This document shows, in pieces, positions 40,593-48,611 of a DNA stretch of 64,000 bases. The translations under genes and the position numbers were made by a program. The DNA is from Streptomyces fodineus. Its GTDB lineage: Bacteria > Actinomycetota > Actinomycetes > Streptomycetales > Streptomycetaceae. Below the pieces are notes generated by a model, which ran no database searches, was not told the DNA's origin, and worked only from the letters and a program-made list of their open reading frames with translations. Location of the stretch: NCBI RefSeq assembly GCF_001735805.1, contig NZ_CP017248.1:3782001-3846000 (forward strand). The letters are read 5' to 3'. Position 1 is the first letter of the stretch. Every line of letters begins with the position of its first letter.

Positions 40593-41428
40593 CGTCCCCT
40601 GTTCTCGCTCTCGTTCGTATCGCCCGCGAACATGAAGTCGACCATCAGGCCGACCTGGGCGGCCAGCATCCGGCCGCCGTCGACGGCTCGGCAGCCCGCC
40701 GCCTGCGCCGCCGCGAGCAGGGCCGTCGGCCGGCCGGAGATCACCGCGTCGGCGACCACGCGGGCTCCGGTGAGCACACCGGGCGGCACCGGCGGGCCGT
40801 CCTCGGGCCGCATGCCGACGGCGCTGGCGTTGACGACGAGGTCGTAGCCGCCGCCCGGCGCCGTCACGGTGGTGACCCGGGTGCCGGGGACGGCGGCCGA
40901 GACCCGGTCCGCGAGGGCGGTGGCCCGGGCCGGGGTCCGGTTGGCGATGTCCAGTTCCGCCGCCCCGTGGTCGGCCAGCGCGAGGGCGATCCCGGAGGCC
41001 GCTCCCCCGGCCCCCACGAGGAGCACGCGCGCGTCCTTGACGGTGCCGCCCGCGTCCTGGATCGCCCGGACCATGGCCTCTCCGTCGAGCATGTCCCCGG
41101 TGAGGTCCCCGTTCGGCTCGCGGCGGATCACATTGCAGGCGGCGGTGCGCGCCACCCGCACTCCGGCGGTCGTCAGCAGCGGGACGACGGCGTGCTTGTG
41201 CGGCATGGTGACCACGGCGCCGCGGAAGGTGCCGGCGGTGCGCAGCGCGGTGACGAGCGGGCCGAGGTCCCCGGCGGCCACCTGCACGGGCATCAGCCGG
41301 GCGTCCAGCCCCCGGCGTGCCAGCTCGGCGTTGACCAGCTCCGGGGAGCGGGCCTGCACGACCGGGTCGCCCAGCAGCAGGGTCAGCGCGGTGCGCCCGG
41401 TGATCGGCGGGAGGCCGGCCGGCATCAC
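40589..41428 (-). CDS. Shikimate/quinate dehydrogenase-like oxidoreductase with altered substrate site
   Basis: The 279-residue protein follows the shikimate dehydrogenase fold: N-terminal substrate domain with AVVTMPHKHAVVPLL (the catalytic Lys of the PHK motif is present), then a Rossmann domain with VLLVGAGGAASGIALALADH and the family's ANRTPARA. Two substrate-binding motifs depart from the norm. The HSxSP serines appear as ARSP, and NTDG is MLDG, so the carboxylate and hydroxyl contacts are changed while the catalytic Asp is kept. It likely oxidises a different cyclohexene or cyclohexadiene alcohol, perhaps one from the chorismate arm (inference). It overlaps both neighbours in the operon. 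Confidence 0.88.
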   Translation of the reverse strand: MMPAGLPPITGRTALTLLLGDPVVQARSPELVNAELARRGLDARLMPVQVAAGDLGPLVTALRTAGTFRGAVVTMPHKHAVVPLLTTAGVRVARTAACNVIRREPNGDLTGDMLDGEAMVRAIQDAGGTVKDARVLLVGAGGAASGIALALADHGAAELDIANRTPARATALADRVSAAVPGTRVTTVTAPGGGYDLVVNASAVGMRPEDGPPVPPGVLTGARVVADAVISGRPTALLAAAQAAGCRAVDGGRMLAAQVGLMVDFMFAGDTNESENRGR

Positions 41429-42405
41429 GAACCCGCCAGGGCCGTGGCGGGCACGGCGTCCACGGCGCCGGCCGGGAGCAGCCGGGTGAGGTTGCCGGAC
41501 AGGATCAGCTGCTGCTCGCGGCGCTTGACGCCCGCGAACACGGTGGGCCCGTGCACCACCTTCTCGACCAGCCGGGTCAGGCCGCCCGTCATCCGGTTCA
41601 GCGGCCAGTCCGTACCGAAGACGATCTTGTGGTTGATGCCCAGCCGGAACAGATGGTTCAGATGGGCTTCCCAGCCGTCCGGGAAGGCCGTGCCCGCGAA
41701 GCCGCCGATGTCCAGGTAGACGTTGCGGCGGTACGACGCGAGGTAGCCGGTGACGTCCAGGTGGACCAGGCCGCCGTGCCCGAGGATGAAGTCGACGCCG
41801 GGGAAGGAGCGGGCCGCGCGGTCGATCTGCAGCGGGTGCGCCGGCTCGTAGGCGAAGCTGCCCGCGGTCGGGCCGATGTGCACGAAGACCGGCAGGCCGC
41901 GCTCGGCGCAGATCTCGTAGTAGGGGAAGAGCCGTTCGTCGGACGGCGAGTAACCGCAGGGCGGGTAGAGCTTGATGCCCTCGAAGCCGTACTCGGTGAC
42001 ATGCCGTTCGAAGTCCCGCAGCCCCTCCTCGCCGCGCCGCGGGTCCACGCCGATGAACACCCAGAAGCGCCCGGGGTGCCGCTGCCGGATCTCGTGGTGC
42101 CGGGCGGCCATCTCGTCGAGGGTGAGCCGCATCGGGTGCAGCAGTCCGAAGTCGGGCACCAGCAGGACCGTGCGGGCGATGCCCGCACGGTCCATCTCCT
42201 GGACCAGCTCGTCCGCCCTGTCGTCCCGGTGCTGGGCCTGCAGGGCCGTAAGCGCCCGTCCGGGGCGCGCCGGAATGCCCTCGGCGGTGTGCCGCCGTTC
42301 GATGTTGGCCGCGACGTCGGCCACGAAGCGTTCCGGGATGAAGTCCGCTGACGCCACATGGCAGTGCGCGTCGAAGATGACGGGCAGGTCGGTCGAACCG
42401 GTCAC
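41425..42405 (-). CDS. Amidohydrolase-superfamily enzyme (ACMSD-like), active site intact
   Basis: The 326-residue TIM-barrel protein is of the Amidohydro_2 family, which includes aminocarboxymuconate-semialdehyde and hydroxybenzoate decarboxylases. Metal-binding residues are all visible: the N-terminal HxH in FDAHCHVAS, His in PVFVHIGP and in DFILGHGGL, and Asp in VFGTDWP. It therefore should bind a divalent metal and could decarboxylate an aromatic or cyclohexadiene acid, or hydrolyse an amide. The GTG start at 42405 has GGAAGGGGAG upstream. It is clearly paralogous to the neighbouring gene at 42713-43687. Confidence 0.88.
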   Translation of the reverse strand: MTGSTDLPVIFDAHCHVASADFIPERFVADVAANIERRHTAEGIPARPGRALTALQAQHRDDRADELVQEMDRAGIARTVLLVPDFGLLHPMRLTLDEMAARHHEIRQRHPGRFWVFIGVDPRRGEEGLRDFERHVTEYGFEGIKLYPPCGYSPSDERLFPYYEICAERGLPVFVHIGPTAGSFAYEPAHPLQIDRAARSFPGVDFILGHGGLVHLDVTGYLASYRRNVYLDIGGFAGTAFPDGWEAHLNHLFRLGINHKIVFGTDWPLNRMTGGLTRLVEKVVHGPTVFAGVKRREQQLILSGNLTRLLPAGAVDAVPATALAGS

Positions 42406-42443
42406 GGGTTCTCCCCTTCCGTTCGTTTCCGTTCGCTGGGAGC

Positions 42444-42713
42444 TCAGGCGTCGGCGGCGGCCGCCGTGGGGAAGCAGTAGGCCAGCAGGCCCCGCAGCGA
42501 GACCGCGCCGGCCTCCTCCGCGTGCTCGTAGTCGAACTCGATGTCCGCCTCGTCCTCCAGGTAGGCGATCAGCCCCGTGAAGCCCATCGAGTCCAGGACG
42601 CCCGCGGCGAACAGGTCGGTCTCGGCGTCGAGTTCGCCGTCGTACTCGCCCTCGTTCCACTCGACGACCCAGTCGAGCAGCTTCTTCTCCAGGGCCGCAA
42701 GGTCGACTGCCAT
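42444..42713 (-). CDS. Free-standing acyl/peptidyl carrier protein
   Basis: The 89-residue acidic protein has the carrier-protein four-helix pattern, with the phosphopantetheine site in GVLDSMGFTGLIAYLED (Ser within DSM, ~residue 43). It starts at the ATG at 42713, which overlaps the stop of the upstream amidohydrolase (TGATG), and has GGGAGC upstream. It may receive a substrate from the AMP ligase encoded two genes upstream and present it to the desaturase, GNAT or NRPS condensation domains. Partner choice is inference. Confidence 0.9.
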   Translation of the reverse strand: MAVDLAALEKKLLDWVVEWNEGEYDGELDAETDLFAAGVLDSMGFTGLIAYLEDEADIEFDYEHAEEAGAVSLRGLLAYCFPTAAAADA

Positions 42714-43687
42714 CACTGTGCTCCCATCTGCCCGGCCTGCTGCCGGCTTCCCGAAAGGAGGCGCTCGATGGTGCCCCCCATGATCATCTTTCGCTGTGAG
42801 CGCTTGATTCCGGCGAACACCGTGGAGCCTTCCCGGAACTCGCCGACCACCTGGGCGAGCGTCGCCGAGAGCCGGAAGGCCGGCCAGCTGGAACCGAACA
42901 CGATCTTGTGGTTGAGGCCCAGCTTGAAGACCCGGTTGAGGTGGTGCTGCCAGCCGTCCGGGTCCAGTACCGAGACGAAGCCGCTGACGTCGACGTACAT
43001 GTTCGGCCGGTAGCCGCACAGGTACATCGCCTCCTCGACGTGGGTCACCGCGCCGTGCCCCATGACGAAGTCGACGCCGGGGAAGTCCCGGGAGGCCTGG
43101 TCCAGCAGCAGCGGCTGGCCGTAGGTGAAGTCCAGGGCCTGCCAGCCGGGCCCGGTGTGGCTGAGCACCGGCAGTCCGCGCGCCGCGCAGATCTCGTAGT
43201 ACGGGTACAGCCGCCGGTCGCTCGGGGAGTAGCCGGCCAGCGGATACAGCTTCATGCCCTGGAAGCCCAGCTCGTCCACGCAGCGCTCGAAGAGGGCCAC
43301 CCCCTCGTCGCCCGCGCGCGGGTCGACACCCCACAGGACACGGAACCGGCCCGGATGCCGGCGCATGATGCCGGCGTGCAGCTCGGCCAGCTCGGCCGGG
43401 GTCAGCTTGGCGTCGGCGACATGGGTGAAGTCCGGGACGATCAGCACCGACTCGTCGACACCGGCGGCGTCCATCTCCTTCACCAGCCGGTCGGCGTCGT
43501 GGTCCTGGTACTGCGCGTACACCCGGTCGTAGATGCGCTCGCGCTTGACCGGCTGGCCCATGGCCGCGAGCCGGTGGTAGGCGTTCTCCGCCTGCTCCTT
43601 GATGTACTCGGGCGGGATCGCGAGGTCGCTGCCCAGGTTGACATGGGCGTCGATGATGCGGATCCGCTCCTCGCCGGTGCTGGTCAT
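42713..43687 (-). CDS. Amidohydrolase-superfamily paralogue with degenerate metal site
   Basis: The 324-residue protein aligns over its length with the gene at 41425-42405 (DRRLYPYYEICAARGLPVLS, GLNHKIVFG). Two metal/catalytic positions are lost: the HxH motif reads HVN in IIDAHVNLGSD, and the Asp of GTDWP reads Ser in VFGSSWP. The other histidines remain (SHTGPG, VMGHGA). It may be a non-catalytic partner of the intact paralogue or an enzyme with changed chemistry. The start overlaps the AMP ligase stop (ATGA). Confidence 0.88.
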   Translation of the reverse strand: MTSTGEERIRIIDAHVNLGSDLAIPPEYIKEQAENAYHRLAAMGQPVKRERIYDRVYAQYQDHDADRLVKEMDAAGVDESVLIVPDFTHVADAKLTPAELAELHAGIMRRHPGRFRVLWGVDPRAGDEGVALFERCVDELGFQGMKLYPLAGYSPSDRRLYPYYEICAARGLPVLSHTGPGWQALDFTYGQPLLLDQASRDFPGVDFVMGHGAVTHVEEAMYLCGYRPNMYVDVSGFVSVLDPDGWQHHLNRVFKLGLNHKIVFGSSWPAFRLSATLAQVVGEFREGSTVFAGIKRSQRKMIMGGTIERLLSGSRQQAGQMGAQ

Positions 43688-45210
43688 GCGGGTCCCCCCT
43701 TGCTCTCGCGGCGGGCCGACAACTCGGCGAAGTACTCCTCGACGGCCGCCCGGCGCAGCTTCATGTTCTTGGTCTGGAAACGCGGTTCGGAGTGCAGCGG
43801 ATGGTCGACGAAGACCAGGCGGCCCAGCCGGCGGTACGGGTCGATGGTGGAGTTGACCTTCTCGATCGCGGCCCGTGCCGCGGCCTCGGTCCCGGCCGTG
43901 ACCGGACCGGCCAGGCTCACCACCGCGCCCAGCCGGCCGGAGTCGCCGGAGGAGACCACGACGAGTTCCGCGACCCCCTCGGCACCGGCGAACAGTGCCT
44001 CGATCTCGGCGGGGTTGACCTTGCGTCCGCTGCCGAGGGTGATGACGTCCTTGCGGCGGCCGCGCAGGGTGAGGAAGCCGTCCTCGTCCAGGGTGCCGAA
44101 GTCGCCGGTGAGGATGGATCCGTCGGGCAGGAAGGTCGGCTCGGCCGCGGGGTCCACCTGGAAGTAGCCGAGGCTGAGCGGCGCCTGGCGGGTGATGACG
44201 AGTTCGCCGTCCTCGGTGAAGGTGACGGCGCTCGGGTCGATCAGCCTGCCCACGGTGCCGGCGCGCCGGGCCTTGGCGGTGTTCCAGGCGATCATGCCGC
44301 ACTCGGTCATGCCGTAGGCCTCCAGCAGGCTCAGGCCCGCCGCGGCGTAGGCGTCCAGGGTCGCGGTGCGGATCGGCGCCATACCGGTGATCATGAAGCG
44401 GATCCGCCCGCCGAGGAAGGCGTCCAGCTGCTGGCCCTTGCCCGCCTTGCGGTGCAGCTGGAGTGTGGAGTCGTAGAACACCGGCGGCGCGATCAGGAAG
44501 GTCGGCCGCTCGCTCTGCAGCGCGGCGAAGACCCGCTGGAACGGCGCCAGGGCCAGGTCGGCGCCGGCCCACAGGCAGCAGTAGACGGACAGCCGCTGCT
44601 GGTAGTTGGACAGCGGCAGGAAGATCAGATGGCGGTCCTCACCGGTGACGCCGAAGGCCTCCAGGAACCGGTTGATCACGTACTCGGTGCCGCTGCGGGA
44701 GATCCTGAGACCCTTGAGGGATCCCGAGGTGCCCGAGGAGAACACCAGGCTGTGCAGGTTCGGCAGGTCCTGGGCGGGGGCGTCCAGCCGCAGCCGGCGC
44801 CCCGCGAGGCGGTCGCCGGGGGCGAGCAGCGGGCCGTCCGCCGGCCGCTCCTGCCCGTCCTCGTCGGCTACCAGCGCGACCAGCCCGGCCTCGGCCAGGA
44901 ACGCCTCGGTGTCGTCGGCGTCGCCGGGCAGCGGTGTGCCGTCCGGCAGCGCGTACAGGTGCGCGCCGAACTCCAGCGTCGCCAGGTCCCAGACCAGCCA
45001 CTCCAGGCTGTTACGGGCGTTGATGCCGATCAGCTGGCCGGGGCGGACCCCGGCCGCACGGAGGTCCTCGATCCGCTCCCGCACCAGCTCGGCCAGCCGT
45101 GCGTGGCTGATCTCGCGGCGGGTGCCGCCGACGGAGATGTCCACCACCACCGCCGTGTCGTTGCCCGTGTAGTGGTCGAGCAGGCCCTGCAGCCGCATCT
45201 CTTCGCTCAC
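43684..45210 (-). CDS. Acyl-AMP ligase/adenylate-forming enzyme (ANL superfamily)
   Basis: The 508-residue adenylating enzyme has the P-loop-like motif FSSGTSGSLKG, the AYGMTECGMIAWN motif (YGxTE type), TGDFGTLDEDGFLTLRGR and the C-terminal catalytic Lys in KNMKLRRAAVEE. Its length and the single domain fit aryl/fatty acyl-ligases that activate a free acid and load it onto a free carrier protein, here probably the ACP encoded two genes downstream. The acid may be aromatic, cyclohexadienyl or aliphatic; the pocket cannot be read with confidence. The GTG start at 45210 has GAGGAAGG upstream. Confidence 0.88.
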   Translation of the reverse strand: MSEEMRLQGLLDHYTGNDTAVVVDISVGGTRREISHARLAELVRERIEDLRAAGVRPGQLIGINARNSLEWLVWDLATLEFGAHLYALPDGTPLPGDADDTEAFLAEAGLVALVADEDGQERPADGPLLAPGDRLAGRRLRLDAPAQDLPNLHSLVFSSGTSGSLKGLRISRSGTEYVINRFLEAFGVTGEDRHLIFLPLSNYQQRLSVYCCLWAGADLALAPFQRVFAALQSERPTFLIAPPVFYDSTLQLHRKAGKGQQLDAFLGGRIRFMITGMAPIRTATLDAYAAAGLSLLEAYGMTECGMIAWNTAKARRAGTVGRLIDPSAVTFTEDGELVITRQAPLSLGYFQVDPAAEPTFLPDGSILTGDFGTLDEDGFLTLRGRRKDVITLGSGRKVNPAEIEALFAGAEGVAELVVVSSGDSGRLGAVVSLAGPVTAGTEAAARAAIEKVNSTIDPYRRLGRLVFVDHPLHSEPRFQTKNMKLRRAAVEEYFAELSARRESKGGPA

Positions 45211-45233
45211 TGTCGCCTTCCTCTCGGTCCGCC

Positions 45234-46922
45234 TCACTCGGCGAGGTACTTGTCGATCTCGCCGGCGAGCTGTTCGGCCCTGGTCGTGATGAACCAGCTG
45301 ATGCCCCCGGCGAGCAGGGCCTCGTAACCGCCGGTGCCCGCGTCCCACTCGACGGCGATGTCCACCCGGCAGCCGGCCTCGCCGAGCGGTACGACGGTGA
45401 AGTCACGGCGCAGGGACGTCCACATCCAGCAGTCCCCGGCGCTCAGGCTCGGCCCGTCGGGGCCCGCCTCGTACCGGTCCTCCCAGACCACGAGGTCCTC
45501 GCCGAGGGTGCCGGCGAACTCCGGCTCGACCGGCGGGCAGTCCTCCTGCTCGGGGTGGAGGCTGAACGGGTCGAGCAACCTCGGCCGCCGCCCGAGCAGT
45601 TCGCGCACGGCGTCCGCCGGGAACGGCAGCCGAACGCTCAGCCGCTGCGGCGACATCGCCGCCACACCCGTGGCGCCGCCGGCGCGCTGGTGGGCCTCGA
45701 CCTCCGCCAGGACCTGCTCCAGCACGTCGAGTCCGTGGTCGAGTCCGGCCTCGTCGATCACCATGGGCGGCTGCACCCGCAGCACGCTGTTGTTGTACAG
45801 CGAGTACGTCGACGTCACCTGATGCCGGATCAGCAGGCGCAGCACCAGTCCGCCGAGCGCCTCGTCGTGGAACTCCAGGCCGTGCATCATGCCGAGACCC
45901 CGGTGGGCGCGCACGAGCTCGGGGAAACGGGCGGGAAGCCGGGTCAGCCGCTGCCGGATCTGCTCCGCGCGGGCGTTCACCCGGGCCAGGAACTCCGGTT
46001 CCGAGGCCAGTTCCACGGCCGCGAGACCGACCGAGCAGGACAGCGGGTTGCCGCCGAGGCTGGAGCCGAAGGTGGACGGCGTGCGCTTCAGCGAGGTCCA
46101 CACCTCGGCGGTGCCCAGCACCGCCGAGATCGGCAGCAGGCCGCCGCCGAAGGCCTTGCCGATGCACACCAGGTCGGGGAGTACGCCGAACTGCTGGTGG
46201 GCGAAGAAGGTGCCGCAGCGGCCGAAGGCCGTCTGCATCTCGTCCAGGATCAGCAGCGCGCCGCGCTCGGTGCAGATGCGGCGCACCTCGCGCAGATACT
46301 CCTCGGAGGGCACGATCACACCGCCCTCCGCCTGCACCGGTTCCAGCAGGACCGCCGCGGTGTGCTCGTCCACGGCCGCCTCGATCGCGGCGACGTCGCC
46401 GAACGGGACCTGCCGGAACTCGCTCATCAGCGGCCGGTAGACCGCCTCGTGCTCGGGCCGGCGGGAGGCACTGAGGGTGGCGATGGTCTTGCCGTGGAAG
46501 CAGTCGGCCGCGGTGACGAAGTACGGCCTGCCGGTGGCCGCGCGGGCCAGCTTCAGGGCGTTGTCGATGCTCTCGCCGCCGCCGTTGGCCAGGTAGGAGT
46601 ACCGCAGATGCCCGTCGGTGAGCTGCGCGAGCCGCTCCGAGAGACGGATCTGCACCTCCTCGAACAGGATCTTGGTGCTGTTGAGGTTGGCGGTGTCCAG
46701 ACGGTCCCGCAGGGCCCGCACCAGCCGTTCGTGCGAGTAGCCGAAGGACTGGTTGCCGTACTGGTCGAACAGGGCCAGGAAGGGCCGGCCGGTCTCGTCG
46801 TAGACATGGCATCCCTCCCCACGGCCCTGCACGCCGCAGCCCATGGTGAAGGCCATCTTGGCGTAGGTGGGGTGGTTGTACGCGGCTTTCGTCTCGGCCA
46901 GGGTCTGGCGTTGTGTACGCAC
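45234..46922 (-). CDS. Class III aminotransferase fused to a C-terminal SRPBCC-like domain
   Basis: The 562-residue fusion has a PLP-dependent class III aminotransferase at residues ~15-425: NGGGESIDNALKLARAATG, CFHGKTIATLS, LLEPVQAEGG, LILDEMQTAFGRCG, and the PLP-lysine in CIGKAFGGGLLP. The last ~135 residues (from LSVRLPFPADAVRELLG; GDCWMWTSLRRDFTVVPLGE, VDIAVEWDAG) resemble a START/SRPBCC hydrophobic-cavity domain, not a normal part of this family. The fused domain could bind or cyclise the aminotransferase substrate. The GTG start at 46922 is preceded by GAGAGGG; the longer frame is non-coding. The amino acceptor is unknown. Confidence 0.87.
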   Translation of the reverse strand: MRTQRQTLAETKAAYNHPTYAKMAFTMGCGVQGRGEGCHVYDETGRPFLALFDQYGNQSFGYSHERLVRALRDRLDTANLNSTKILFEEVQIRLSERLAQLTDGHLRYSYLANGGGESIDNALKLARAATGRPYFVTAADCFHGKTIATLSASRRPEHEAVYRPLMSEFRQVPFGDVAAIEAAVDEHTAAVLLEPVQAEGGVIVPSEEYLREVRRICTERGALLILDEMQTAFGRCGTFFAHQQFGVLPDLVCIGKAFGGGLLPISAVLGTAEVWTSLKRTPSTFGSSLGGNPLSCSVGLAAVELASEPEFLARVNARAEQIRQRLTRLPARFPELVRAHRGLGMMHGLEFHDEALGGLVLRLLIRHQVTSTYSLYNNSVLRVQPPMVIDEAGLDHGLDVLEQVLAEVEAHQRAGGATGVAAMSPQRLSVRLPFPADAVRELLGRRPRLLDPFSLHPEQEDCPPVEPEFAGTLGEDLVVWEDRYEAGPDGPSLSAGDCWMWTSLRRDFTVVPLGEAGCRVDIAVEWDAGTGGYEALLAGGISWFITTRAEQLAGEIDKYLAE

Positions 46923-46938
46923 GTCCGCTGCCCTCTCG

Positions 46939-47607
46939 TCAGTGGGAGCCGGAGGCCAGGGCCGGGCCGTCCGTTTGCTGCAGGTAGGTCCGGCGCCGCT
47001 CGGCGTAGTCGCCGAAGAAGTACTCCAGCAGCTGGCGTTCCTTGCCGTGGCTGCCGGGCACGCGCTCCGCGGCACCGGCGAAGTCCAGGCCGGCGACCAG
47101 GCTGAGCGGTGCGCCCGCGAACCGCTCGTCGGGATAGGGCTTGCAGAGCGCGACGAAGCCGAGGGAGCGGTAGAAGCCGCGCAGCTCGCCGGTGTCGTCC
47201 ACGAAGAAGTCGCCGACCAGGCGGGTCGCACCCCACCGGATGCCGTGCAGCAGGCCCTCGCGCATCAGGGCCATGCCGAGCATCTGGTGCCGCACGTCGG
47301 GCCGGGTCATCAGATGCCCCAGCTCCACCACCCGGTGCCCGTCCTTGAACTCGGTCAGATCCGCGACGTCCTCGCAGGGCAGCCCGAGCTCCGAATCGCG
47401 TACGACCTTGATGCAGCCGACCGGTTCACCCTCCAGCCGGGCGAGGATGTAGTCGGCAAAGGCGTCGAACCGGTCGAAGGTCCCGGCCATGTCGCCCGCG
47501 TCGTCGAGGCGGCCCTGGTCCTGGACGTAGACCTGGTCGCGCAGCCGCATGACGGCTTCCTTGTCCGCGGCACTCGTCGCGAGCGCGTAGGAGGTCCGGT
47601 CGGTCAT
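46939..47607 (-). CDS. GNAT-fold N-acyltransferase (FeeM/autoinducer-synthase-like)
   Basis: The 222-residue protein begins with an N-terminal half like acyl-homoserine lactone synthases and FeeM N-acyl-amino-acid synthases (AVMRLRDQVYVQDQGRLDD, DYILARLEGEPVGCIKVVRD, RVVELGHLMTRPDVR) and has a typical C-terminal GNAT strand-helix (GFYRSLGFVALCKPY). Such enzymes transfer an acyl group from an acyl carrier protein to an amine. With ACP, AMP ligase, aminotransferase and desaturase in the same operon, N-acylation of an amine intermediate is plausible. The start overlaps the desaturase stop (ATGA). Confidence 0.8.
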   Translation of the reverse strand: MTDRTSYALATSAADKEAVMRLRDQVYVQDQGRLDDAGDMAGTFDRFDAFADYILARLEGEPVGCIKVVRDSELGLPCEDVADLTEFKDGHRVVELGHLMTRPDVRHQMLGMALMREGLLHGIRWGATRLVGDFFVDDTGELRGFYRSLGFVALCKPYPDERFAGAPLSLVAGLDFAGAAERVPGSHGKERQLLEYFFGDYAERRRTYLQQTDGPALASGSH

Positions 47608-48551
47608 CGCGCCGCCCTCCCCTCGCCGCGGATCAGCCGGCCGAAGAAGTCGCGGTAGCTGCGGTGGTAGAAGCGGGCCCGGGGGGCCACCTCCTGATGC
47701 ACCTCGGACAGCTTGTGGAAGGGCAGGGTGGGCAGCAGGTGGTGCTCGACGTGGAAGTTGTTGGTGTTGGTCAGCCACGCCATGAAGCGGTTGGAGGTGA
47801 TGGTGCGGGTGTTCTCGAACACGTCCGGGGTGTCGGTGTCGCAGCGGAAGTGCTCGGGCAGTTCGATCAGCGCGTGCGCGGGCAGCCCGACCAGCGCCAG
47901 CGGCAGCAGCCAGGCCCAGACCACGGCCCAGGAGTGGGTCAGCGCGGACGCCGCGACCGACCCCGCGAGGGTGCCGAGGATCACCAGGTGGTCGCGCCGG
48001 ATGCGGCGCTGGGTCAGCGGGCTCTCCTCGCCCAGGTCACGGCCGGTCAGCACGCGTGCGGAGGTGTGCAGGAACTGCTTGTAGTGGGCGATCATCGTCA
48101 GGCGGTACAGCCACAGCCCGGCCGTGCGCACGGCGGAGCCCTGCTCGCTGCCGTACTGGTCGCCGTAGTCGAAGAACTCCTGGTTCTCCGGGGTCCCCAG
48201 GTCGCGGTGGTGGCGCAGATGCGACACCTGGTAGGCGGCGAAGGACACCAGCGTCGGCAGGCCCAGGAGCACACCGGCGACGACGTTGGGGCGCCGGCCG
48301 CGGAAGGCGATGCTGTGCAGGGTCTCGTGCTGCAGTTCCAGCATGTGGGCGAACATCAGGCCGACGACGACCGTGCCGAGCGCCCGGGACCACAGGGCCG
48401 TGGTCAGGGTGAGGTAGATGCCTCCGGCCAGCAGGACGGCGACCAGGGCGAGCTTGGCCGCGAAGATCCGGCCGTCTATCTCCCGCCGCAGGTGTTTGTA
48501 CTTGGCGAGCAACTCCGGGGTGTCCAGGGACTGTTCCGTGTTTTCGAGCAT
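47604..48551 (-). CDS. Membrane fatty acid desaturase-family diiron enzyme
   Basis: The 315-residue integral membrane protein has the three histidine boxes of the family: HETLH, HLRHH and HVEHH, plus ELPEHFRCDT in the C-terminal region. There are about four to six membrane-spanning segments. Members desaturate, hydroxylate or acetylenate acyl chains or other substrates using a diiron centre. The nearby AMP ligase and ACP suggest a carrier-bound substrate, by analogy with JamABC-type cassettes. The ATG at 48551 is preferred because GGGAGAAGG lies just upstream. Confidence 0.88.
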   Translation of the reverse strand: MLENTEQSLDTPELLAKYKHLRREIDGRIFAAKLALVAVLLAGGIYLTLTTALWSRALGTVVVGLMFAHMLELQHETLHSIAFRGRRPNVVAGVLLGLPTLVSFAAYQVSHLRHHRDLGTPENQEFFDYGDQYGSEQGSAVRTAGLWLYRLTMIAHYKQFLHTSARVLTGRDLGEESPLTQRRIRRDHLVILGTLAGSVAASALTHSWAVVWAWLLPLALVGLPAHALIELPEHFRCDTDTPDVFENTRTITSNRFMAWLTNTNNFHVEHHLLPTLPFHKLSEVHQEVAPRARFYHRSYRDFFGRLIRGEGRAAR

Positions 48552-48611
48552 GCCTTCTCCCAAGGGGGCGGCCTGGTCGCCGGCCCCCTGTGTCAGCGAA
48601 TGCGGCGCAGG

